Shown here: positions 55,467-64,000 of the stretch, piece after piece
Position numbering within the stretch: the stretch's first letter is position 1
Layout: every line of letters starts with the position of its first letter
From: Heliocidaris tuberculata
Taxonomy: Eukaryota; Echinodermata; Echinoidea; Camarodonta; Echinometridae
Direction of reading: 5' to 3'
Length of the DNA: 64,000 bases
Assembly: GCA_025618425.1 (NCBI GenBank)
Contig: CM046847.1
Span: forward strand, 17,257,766 to 17,321,765
Program-made: the position numbers and the translations under genes
Notes under the pieces: model-generated
The model's database searches: none
What the model was told of the DNA's origin: nothing
The model's input: only the letters and a program-made list of their open reading frames with translations

Positions 55467-57282
55467 ATGATGATGACGAGGAGGAGGAGGAGGAGGAGCA
55501 AAAAGAATAATAAAGAATATGTTGAATCTCCAAAACGTACAAAAACAAAAGTATATACAAACTTAGACAGCATGAACCTGGCAGAGAAAAGAAAAGTGTT
55601 CTTTCTTCTAGCAATTTCAATCATATACCATGTCATTACACTCCGAGAGACTTTTGAACATACATTACTAAGGTGTTCTTTCCATGTTAAATGCTTGTCA
55701 ACCTTAACACCCAGAAATGGTACACTTTCACTTTGGGTGATCTGATGACCACCAATAATTAATGGATTGACATTTTCAGGAATATTCCTGTCTCTTGATC
55801 TGAAAATAACGCACTTCGTTTTCCCCGCATTCAACATGAGCCTATTACAACAGAACCATTCATAAAGATTGTTAATCTCTTTGTTAACTGACGACATTGA
55901 ATTGTGAATGTTTTTGTGCGAAAATGATAAGCAAGTGTCATCAGCAAACAGCGAATATGAAAACAATTTCGATGAGTTAATTATGTCATTTATATAAACC
56001 AAAAAAATAAGGGACCAAGAACTGAACCTTGTGGCACGCCACATCTGATATTATTAGATTGCGATTTGACACCATTTACCACAACAAATTGCAACCGATT
56101 TTCCAGGTAACTTTTGAACCAGGTTAAAGCTATTCCGCGAACACCATAATGTTCAAGTTTACTTAAGAGGATATTGTGGTCAATGGTGTCAAATGCCTTT
56201 GACAAATCTAAAAATACACCAAGGCAGTATTTGCCACCATCAATAGCATTCATAATTGTATTCACCAAATTCAAAACACCCATATTAGTAGAGAAATTTT
56301 TACGAAAACCACATTGTTGTGGAATCAAAACATTATATTGAAATAGGAAATCATTTAATCGTTTATAAACTATTTTCTCCAAAATCTTTGAGAATATGGG
56401 TAACAGAGAAATCGGTCTGTTATTTTCAATGCACTTATTATCATTCTTTTTATATACTGGAACCACTTTGGCTACTTTTAATTTGGTCGGAACTATTCCT
56501 TGAGACAATGACTTATTAAAGATATCACATAATGGATCAACAATAAGTTGTATACAGTCCTTAATAATCCTAGGAGAAATATCTTCAGAGCCACATGACT
56601 TTGAGGGTTTTAGGGTTGAAACAAAACTAATAATTTCATGGACAGATTCGGTTCAAGTATAAAGATGAGGGGTGATTCTGTATTGTCAAATAATTCTGAT
56701 ATGAGGTCTGAACAGGTGGAATATCCTTGCATAATTTAGCCGGTAAATTTATGAAATATTTAGTAAAATATTCTGCTTTTTCTAAATTAGATGTTAATGA
56801 CGTCACCTCATGGTACATTTCAGTTGGGATCGGCTCTTTTTTCCCTCTTCTTAGTAAATCATTAATATGTGACCAAGTTTTCCTAATATCCTTCATAGTA
56901 CATTGAAAGACATTGTCGTAATATCTTTTCTTACTGGAACGAACAGGATTCGTCAATGTTTTTTTATAATCAACATACCTCTTCCTGTTGGCCTCATTTT
57001 GATTTTTAATGTACGTACTATAAAGTTTGTTTTTACAATTTATATATTTCAAAAGACTGTGGGTAATCCAAGGTTTCTTACATTTCTTCTTCACCTTTGA
57101 TTCTACAAGAGGAAAATGCAAATCATACAAGTTAGAGAATATATTTATAAAATAGTCATAAGACTCATTTGCTTCAAACAAACTATAGAGACCACGCCAG
57201 TCGACGTTCAGAAGCTCTTGCCTAAAACAATTAACTTTCTCGTCTGTAATCCACCATCGGGGCTTGCGTTTTGCCAGAGGAA
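54385..57282 (-). pseudogene. LINE (non-LTR retrotransposon), RT region, with nested insertion
   Basis: On the - strand in order: RKPRWWITDEKVNCFRQELL and a basic linker (57282-56636); PSKSCGSEDISPRIIKDC; VAKVVPVYKKND, NNRPISLLPIFSKILEK, QQCGFRKNFST, GVFLDLSKAFDTIDHNILLS, CGVPQGSVLGPLFF (56508-55990); FADDTCLSFSHKN, VPFLGVKVDKHLTWKEHL (to about 55640); then after an insert FFLPQHTLVTLYNSIVV, LQKKAIRFITNSNYRS and HYNTRNRNLIHQPY (to 54660). RT boxes are intact but two frameshifts (near 56640 and 56020) and the insertion kill it. The endonuclease domain is absent. The 3' tail AATAAACTGAACTTAACTGA ends near 54385. Confidence 0.94.
55164..55640 (-). mobile_element. Insertion within the LINE: another retroelement 3' end with (CAAT)n tail
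   Basis: The LINE frame stops at KVSRSV (about 55640) and resumes at LRFFLPQ (about 55160). The intervening segment on the - strand ends AATAAAATCAATCAATCAAT, a retroelement-type tail preceded by GTTGGGGACCCCACTGG and TAGAGGCTTGGCAAATAAAA. It also contains (GAA)n/(GAG)n triplets (55436-55498, + strand). It is likely a 5'-truncated LINE or SINE tail inserted in the same orientation. Exact limits are uncertain. Confidence 0.65.
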
Positions 57283-58395
57283 AAAAAAAAGAGGGGAAGG
57301 GGCATAAGGCCAAATAAATTGATTTCCAGTTTTTGTCCTGATTTCAGTTTGAAAATGAGGAAATGGGGGCTGCATGCTATTAGATATATATATTATATTT
57401 TGCCCATGCATAAAATATGTTATTGAGATCAATACATTTTTTTTAATTGTTTCATTTTTATATGTACTGAAAAGGCTCAAAAGAAGGGGACATGGCATTA
57501 CATTAATGATTTCTAAAATGTTCTCATATTCTTATTTATTTCATTTCGGAACAAAAAATATCAAACAGGCCCCCTAACCAAAATAAAAAATAAAAATGAG
57601 GCGGTCCGAAAAAGAAAGGAAGGGGGACGGGACAAGAGGAGATGATTTTATTTGGACAAACCATAGAGGGAAGCTTTGGGGAAGTTGTGGATGGGCGTCA
57701 TAGATCATGGTCTAATAAAGCCACAATAATCATCGTTCATTTAGGGGTTGTTTTGTTGTTTTTTGTTTCACTTTTATGATACCTTACTGTTAATGTTACC
57801 ATTATACCACTCACACTTATGCGAGGTTATTGGAGATAATGCCATTAAATTATACCGAAGTAAGTAGTACACATCGGACTAAAAAAATTGTCGTCTATGT
57901 TTAGCTTTTCCTGGAACAGTTCGGTGAAGGAAACGATACAAAGTTTACAATAAATAGGTATTAAACATTGATATTTTTCTGTAAATAACTATTTTAACTC
58001 CAAATATAAAACTCTAGCTCAGTTCATTTCCTCCGGTGTCTCATCTCACTGAATAATAAGTTAGCTTTAATGGACTCAAAAGAGATTTGAAACTGAACTG
58101 TAGTCCCATGTATTGTGTTTTTTGTACCGGTATGTAAGCTGGCAACAAATTTGTCTCAGGCTCAGCAGAACTTAAGCAGCAGTGTCGTAAGATTTGATGT
58201 GAGAGAGATTGCATGAGTGGGCAAAAATGTGTTTGACCGTTTGTCTAACGTTAGATCTAGAGATCTAAGACTTTAAAGTTCAATTTGAGGAACCAACTTT
58301 TGCACTGTGCCAGTCATAGACGTGTCATAGACGTAGACATAGGCTTAAGGCAGCCTTATGCACTTAAGTTATAGTTAGTTATATGATGGGGGGAC
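57283..58395. other. Intergenic stretch
   Basis: No gene recognised. At 57808-57839 lies a 5' stub of the 340 bp repeat described below (CCACTCACACTTATGCGAGG through GGAGATAA), cut off after about 32 bp. Confidence 0.65.
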
Positions 58396-58738
58396 CCACT
58401 CACACTTATGCGAGGTTATTGGAGATAACCTCGCACTCAGTACCTTCATACCGTGAGCAATTGCCCCCATTGGCAAGTGTGTGATATCTTGCCCATATGA
58501 GTGCAGGAGAGGAGCAAGATCACCGACCAAAAACAGCCTGAAAATTTCACTTGATTAAGATGATAAAGATCCTATCGAAAGATCTGGCATGAAATTAGAT
58601 ATTCTATCATTCTATAATGTAGAAGGAAGTATTTTCTCAAAATTTTGCTGATTATATTGGTGTTTTTACCTCTTCAACTTGGAGGTCGTGACAGGCCAAA
58701 ATTGACACAGCCCCATATAGTGATGGTCCCGTGAGTGG
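58396..58738 (+). repeat. 340 bp dispersed repeat, copy 1
   Basis: Begins CCACTCACACTTATGCGAGG and ends GATGGTCCCGTGAGTGG, so the termini are short inverted repeats (CCACTCAC/GTGAGTGG). The internal ATTGGAGATAACCTCG forms a hairpin with the start (CGAGGTTATTGGAGATAACCTCG). Shares nearly all its length with copies 2 and 3. Confidence 0.9.
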
Positions 58739-58742
58739 GGGG

Positions 58743-59168
58743 GGACCTAAAGCTACGCACTTTATTTCCACCGGCTAAAAAGTCACCTTTTCAATGATTA
58801 ATGCGAATTTCTTTCATATATCTTGGTTCTACATACTCTTAAATTGAATCCCTGAGAAAATTACGGCGGACAATTATCAACATTAATTTTCAAGTCGATG
58901 TCGATACCCATGTCGAATTTGGTCGACAAAATGAAAGGGTCCTAAGGCTATGCACACGTAATATATGAATGCAAATCTTGATTTTGAAGCTGACTAATAT
59001 GAATTTCACCCCGATTTCCAAATAATGATAATATCACAAAAATAAAGGAAATTTTCTCATTCTTTTTGACAAACGTAAATGATAATCTCGTTGCTCAGTC
59101 ACACCAAAAGTTTGGCTCATTGAACGCATTGCATTGCGTGTATTTGCGGGGTGCGTAGCTTTAGGACC
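58743..59168. mobile_element. Small TIR element, about 425 bp
   Basis: The left end GGACCTAAAGCTACGCAC and the exact inverse GTGCGTAGCTTTAGGACC at 59151-59168 bound it. The right terminus is followed by a tandem copy of its last 17 bases (TGCGTAGCTTTAGGACC, 59169-59185). An internal GGGTCCTAAGGCTATGCACA near 58938 is a diverged third version. It starts 5 bp after repeat copy 1. Confidence 0.75.
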
Positions 59169-59255
59169 TGCGTAGCTTTAGGACCCCTTACCATACATTA
59201 CATGTACAAGCTTATCTGAAGATAACCTTGTACTCCAGACTAGCTTTTACGGATG

Positions 59256-59800
59256 AATAGGCTTCAATAGCTTTTGTGTGTATCAGCGGGCCTTTTTCCA
59301 GTCTAGACAATTCATACATGAGAGGAAAATAATTATTTAAAATTTCATTTTCAATTCTGAATCCCCAAATTTTTGAATTGTGGCACAGTAAGAGGTAAAG
59401 AGTCCCTGAATCAGGTAATCTAGCAAATTTAAGAAAATTAAATCTTGCTTAGAGCAATTTTGTTTTCTGTTTGTGACTGCTGCAACAGTGCATGTTGGAC
59501 ACAGTCTCACATAGGTAAGGGCCTATGAGTGCGTGCAAATAGGCTTCATTAGCTTTTGTGTGTATCAGCAGGCCTTTTTCCAGTCTAGATCATTCATACA
59601 TGAGAGGAAAATAATTATTTGAAATTTCACTTTCAATTCTTGCACAGTAGACTATATAGTAACAGTTGAAGAGTCCCTGAATCAGGTAATCTAGCAAATT
59701 TAAGAAAATTAAATCTTGCTTAGAGTAATTTTGTTGTCTGTTTGTGACTGCTGCAACAGTGATTGTTGGACACAGTCCCACATAGGCAAGGGCGTATGAG
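59256..59800 (+). repeat. Two-copy direct duplication, period 282 bp
   Basis: AATAGGCTTCAATAGCTTTT at 59256 recurs as AATAGGCTTCATTAGCTTTT at 59538. Both run through TCATACATGAGAGGAAAATA, CCTGAATCAGGTAATCTAGC and GTTTGTGACTGCTGCAACAG to CACATAGG. The second copy has a deletion of about 20 bp and other differences. Confidence 0.9.
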
Positions 59801-60627
59801 TGGCCCTTATGGTAGTGGACCCAAATTCCGAACACTTTTCACAAAATCAACCATAGCAAATAAAATATTACATGAATATCTGTCAGACTTACATAATGAA
59901 TGCTCAAAGTCCCACAGAAAAAGAAGTTGATGGAGTTTTAAATAGACAACGTAGATTTAATACGATATTCCCTTCCGAGCGAACCCCTTCCCAACGACGC
60001 AGCGTTTTGGTCCCTTGAAAATGGTATTGTATTTCCGAACGTGCCCCCTAATGGGAGAAATTTCCTCATTATGCTCAGTCTAATCAACAAAAATATTATG
60101 CACACACTTTTTGTTATCACTTGTAGTTCGGTAGGTCGATCGCATGTTCTCTAAACGAACATGCTTTATCGAGGGTTAAGGTTGCCAATATAAACAACGG
60201 CCACTGCACTGCATGCATGCTGTAATCACTCTCTCTCTCTAAACGTTAGACAGGAAGGGATCGGTCGTGAGGTCTTTGAAATCGGCAGTTTTTAGGTTAA
60301 AATTTCATTCAAAATAGAGATATTTTTCAGAATAAGGGATTTTTCAATCAATTATTTAATCATTTTCATGGTTTCATGTAAAAATAAGATATTTATGTTT
60401 TTTTGCCTCATTTTATGATCTGCTGCCCTTTGTTCTCTGTGTCAAATAGTGTGGAGAACATGCGTGTAGTCCCACGTGTATGAAAGCCATTTTAATGCGC
60501 CTAACTGTACATGTCCGTTCAGTAATACCATCCTGTTCGGAAATACAGTCCTTGACTATATATTATAACCTTGTTCATTGGATGAGTGGTTCATTGTTCT
60601 TTGGTTATATTATAACCTTGTTCATTG
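59801..60627. other. Intergenic stretch between repeat copies
   Basis: A (CT)4 run sits at 60230-60240. No gene, SINE or LINE recognised. Confidence 0.6.
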
Positions 60628-61006
60628 GCACTCACACTTATGCGAGGTTATTGGAGATAACCTCGAACTCTGTACCTTCATACTGTGAGCAATTGCCTCC
60701 CATAGGCAAGTGTGTGATATCTTGCCCATCTTCAGATATGCTTGTACATGTATAAGTGGCCCATATCTGTGCAGGAGAGGAGCAAGATCACCGACCAGAA
60801 ACAGCCTGAAAACTTCATTTGATCAAGATGATAAAGATCCTATCGAAGGATCTGGCATGAAATTAGATATTCTATCATTCTAAAATGTAGAAGGAAGTAT
60901 TTTCTCAAAATTTTGCCGATTATATTGGTGTTTTTATCTCTTCAACTTAGAGGTTGTGACAGGCCAAAATTGACACAGCCCCATATAGTGATGGTCCCGT
61001 GAATGG
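60628..61006 (+). repeat. 340 bp dispersed repeat, copy 2
   Basis: Starts GCACTCACACTTATGCGAGG and ends GGTCCCGTGAATGG. It contains an extra segment of about 35 bp near 60727-60760 (TTCAGATATGCTTGTACATG) not present in copy 1. The remainder is nearly identical. Confidence 0.9.
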
Positions 61007-61243
61007 TTCGTTGGTTAAGTGGGCCCTTGCCTATGTTGCAGTGTAAAAATTAAAATTTCTTTCAAGAGGGCTACTTCGAAGTCCGCCTATTGTGTTCAGA
61101 GATTTTAATACACTACGACCCATGGGCAGAAATATTTATATTTGACGAAGGCTCTTTTTTCATTTACGGTGGCTTTTTCAAGAGTTTCGGGGGCTAATTG
61201 CCCTTAGCCCCCGCTTATTTTTTTCGCTGCTATGTTGGACTGT

Positions 61244-61613
61244 GTCCACTCACACATGCAAGGTTGTAGATAACCTCACACTTTGTGACTTCATACCACG
61301 ATGAATTGCCTCTCATAGCAAGTGGGTGATATTTTGCACATATGTGTGCTGGAAAGGAGCAACATGAGCAAGATCGCCAGCCAAAAACAGCCTGAAAATT
61401 TCACTTATTGATCAAGATGATAAAGATCCTGTTGAAGAATCTGGCATGAAATTAGATACTCTATCATCCTAAAAATGTAGAGGGAAGTATTTCTCAAAAT
61501 CTTGCTGATTATGTTGGTATTTTTACCTCTTCAACATAGAGGTCGTGACCACCGCCAAAATTGACACAGCCCCACATACATTTGTACATGTAGTGATGGT
61601 TCCGTGAGTGGAC
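61244..61613 (+). repeat. 340 bp dispersed repeat, copy 3 (most diverged)
   Basis: Starts GTCCACTCACACATGCAAGG and ends CCGTGAGTGGAC, giving perfect 10 bp terminal inverted repeats (GTCCACTCAC/GTGAGTGGAC). Shares GATGATAAAGATCCT, CTGGCATGAAATTAGATA and TTGACACAGCCCCA with the other copies. Confidence 0.88.
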
Positions 61614-63446
61614 TGCGTCTAGCTGTACGAGCTCCATGGCTTATCAATTTGGGGGTTGTTTCATCAAGTCAACTCCATGACAGTCATAACTCTTGTCAGC
61701 GATCTACGGAAATGTCATGGACCTGACAAACTGTTTCACGAAGACATGATAAACGACAGCTCAATGACATTGATCCTCATCGGCTAAAAAACATGGTCTT
61801 TATCACAGTCCATCGGATTTATCGTCAATTACCCAAACATCTTGAGGCTCAGTTTTTCCCAAACTGTTCCAGAATGTCAAAAATGACAGCGAAGATTAAT
61901 ACTGATGATAAAAACTTCCATTTATGTGAAAAGATGTGTTATTTATGGCATCTTAGAATTTATAAAATTGAGAAAACTTGAGGATGCTTGTGCGATGTAT
62001 GAATGTAGATTGTACGTAACAGGATACCGTAATTGACTAATTATGGAAAGAAGACCCAAATCGTGTTCACTGTAGAGAAAATAATTAAATTAAAGGGATA
62101 CTTTGGTGGGCCTGCATGGGCGATTTCCGATGAGAGAGGAAAATATACTTGGAGCTTCGTGTCACTTTCGATACAAGGACTTCCATCACACGTGCTAAAA
62201 CATGTGATTCATATTGGATCACCTCTGAGATAGTTCGGTGAAGACTGGCTTGTATTTTAAATTTTGTGCGATGGGAAAGTAATCAAACATATGGAAAAGT
62301 AATTACAGAGCCAGCTCTCTGGTAGAGCCTGGGGGTAGTTATGTAATCGTGCAGTGCAGAAGCGAGGCTAGACTAATCAACCAGAAGTAAACTGTGTTTT
62401 GTATTTGGAAATATTTCAGCATTACACTAAACTTGTTTGGGTGAACGAGGTTACGACCAGTTACAAGACTAAGGGCCTGGGATTGGTTAAACCCAAAGTA
62501 TTCGCCTAGCTCCAGTTCGGTCAACTTCGTGCCGTCCGATCATTTATGGCGTTAGTCCGAAGGCCTCGCACAACGGGCGTGCTGTGTGTACAAGTAAACG
62601 AGCCTTTTGCAAATTCTGCACGATTTCATTTCCCTGTGATTTCTCATTAGACTGGCCCTTTAAGATATTCTGTGACCTAGTTTTTAATATAAATATCAAT
62701 AAAAATACATGTAATATTACTTATATCAAAGCACCGCTTGAAAAAGGGAAAATTATAGGAAAAAAACATACATGATAAATTGTCGTTCTTCACATGTGTC
62801 TGTCAATACAGACTGTTCCACTTTCAATGCTGTTTCTATGGTAGATGGATATGGGTATTTTTAATATTAATCTCATTTAGTTGTTGAACTTGTTGGGGGG
62901 TCAAGTAGCCACTAGAACATATTGTTGGTCTGTACAATATTATAATACAAACATTAGTAAAAGCTATTTGATAAAAGAATGTGCTTGGACGTCAGATTGA
63001 TCAGAAAGTAAATTTTCTCTAAATTTACATTTTTCATTTTTTGGCATCCCATAGAATAACTAAAAGCTGACTCGTGATTGTGTTCTAAAAAGATATGACA
63101 GGTTTGGAGTACCGACAAGTCACTTGTCAGGGAAGTTGTCCCTGGTCTTGGCAAAGACGGCTTTGTGAAACAGTTAGCGGACAAGTTGAGCGACAGCATC
63201 GAGATGTCGAGATGTCGTTATGACGATTTGATGAAACAAGCCCCTAGTAATGACACATGGAGCCGTACACGGGATGCATATACTGTGTGTGGAGAAGGAT
63301 ATCAACAAAAAAAAACCTAGATATCAATATCACCAAAAAAATCTAGATATAAATATCACCATTTCCCACATACTGTGAACCATGCAAACCACCCTCTGAG
63401 TTTGCTAAAGGGGTTACCTTCCGGGCTCTACTAAAATTGTAAAAAT
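61614..63446. other. Intergenic stretch at window end
   Basis: An inverted similarity links 61660-61745 (TTGTTTCATCAAGTCAACTC and TGACAAACTGTTTCACGAAG) with 63160-63240 (GGCTTTGTGAAACAGTT and GATTTGATGAAACAAGC), as if a 1.6 kb element with degenerate ends spans 61650-63245. No coding region recognised. Confidence 0.5.
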
Positions 63447-63596
63447 TGAATGAATAAAAAAGGAAAAAAAATCGGCAGGTGTGATCAGGTTTTTCTTACC
63501 TTGCACGTGTAACTTGTATTTATGAAATACATGTGCAAGGTAAGAAAAACCTGATCACACCTGCCTATTTTTTTTTTCCCCCTTTTTTATTCATTC
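63447..63596. repeat. Long hairpin with perfect 33 bp inner arms
   Basis: GGCAGGTGTGATCAGG... at 63474-63506 is the exact reverse complement of 63533-63565, with a 26 nt loop. Outer arms (AATGAATAAAAAAGG against CCTTTTTTATTCATT) extend the palindrome to about 150 bp. No flanking duplication noticed. Probably a small palindromic MITE. Confidence 0.85.
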
Positions 63597-64000
63597 GATT
63601 CGATATCGCGCCATTTGAGTGCCCACACAATGCAGGGAACCCGCCCTCCTGAAACACAAATGAGATTTTTTTTTGTGTGTACCACAAATACGTACTATTC
63701 TAACATGCATGCACAGTACCCTATGGATATTCCATATCAATATTTGTATACTCACTAGTGTGACCGACTTGACTCAGTCGGTAACTTAGCATCTGAAAAT
63801 AATGTTTTTACGCATTTTCCAATATAATCCAATATTTTATTAGCTAATTCAGGGATTAACATACATTATTAATGCCTTCATAGCTATCAAATGATTGTAT
63901 AAGGAGCGCCAGCAGAACACGGTACATTCATTATTAGTATACATGTAGAATCAAGTCCCGTATGTGCATTTTTAAGTTTATTCTGATATAACGAGATAAC
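63597..64000. other. Sequence to the window end
   Basis: AT-rich. No gene, SINE or palindrome recognised. Confidence 0.6.

Overview
This is a 64 kb window of AT-rich, intron- and transposon-dense eukaryotic DNA, not microbial. Exons are short with GT-AG junctions, introns are long, and tRNA-derived SINEs, non-LTR retrotransposon remnants, many palindromic MITE-type elements and microsatellites fill the rest. The gene content (a multi-SRCR lysyl oxidase and a spondin-2/mindin-like gene) and the repeat style suggest an invertebrate deuterostome, most likely an echinoderm such as a sea urchin. The phylum is inferred, not proven.

Region 1 (1-14.2 kb, + strand): the 3' part of a lysyl oxidase-like gene (LOXL2/3/4 type). 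Ten coding exons with fully compatible splice phases encode 561 residues: SRCR domains aligning with human LOXL2 SRCR2, 3 and 4, each split over two exons, then a complete catalytic LOX domain with its copper-binding histidines and both LTQ cofactor residues. The signal peptide and first SRCR must lie upstream of base 1. The introns carry degenerate tandem arrays, two adjacent palindromic MITEs, an antisense LINE pseudogene and a GC-rich inverted-repeat element.

Region 2 (14.2-21.3 kb): the gap between two convergent genes. It holds a tRNA-derived SINE, a 1.25 kb inverted-repeat element with about 330 bp arms, a CATGTCGAC-rich fold-back and a 692 bp hAT-type element.

Region 3 (21.3-36.5 kb, - strand): a complete spondin-2/mindin-like gene. 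Four coding exons give 382 residues: signal peptide, spondin-N domain, one thrombospondin type 1 repeat and an unusual basic C-terminal tail. A TATA box plus initiator near 36.48/36.45 kb suggests the promoter and a 5'UTR exon. The 11.6 kb intron 1 contains a 1.3 kb inverted-repeat element with a nested SINE and a 475 bp near-perfect palindrome flanked by TTAA.

Region 4 (36.5-64 kb): no host gene recognised. It holds a decayed RT remnant (39.6 kb), a LINE split by a 266 bp hAT MITE with an exact 8 bp target duplication (45.7-47.6 kb), a LINE 3' end (49.4-50.0 kb), a 1.6 kb fold-back related to the one in region 2, hAT-type elements, a larger LINE with a nested insertion (54.4-57.3 kb), a cluster of a 340 bp repeat in three copies (58.4-61.6 kb), and a hairpin near the end.

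Both recognised genes encode secreted extracellular-matrix proteins: a collagen/elastin cross-linking amine oxidase and a matrix/integrin-type ligand. They are arranged tail to tail. I see no evidence of a functional link beyond adjacency. No CRISPR array, operon or plausible new enzymatic system was found. The most novel material is the set of inverted-repeat elements.
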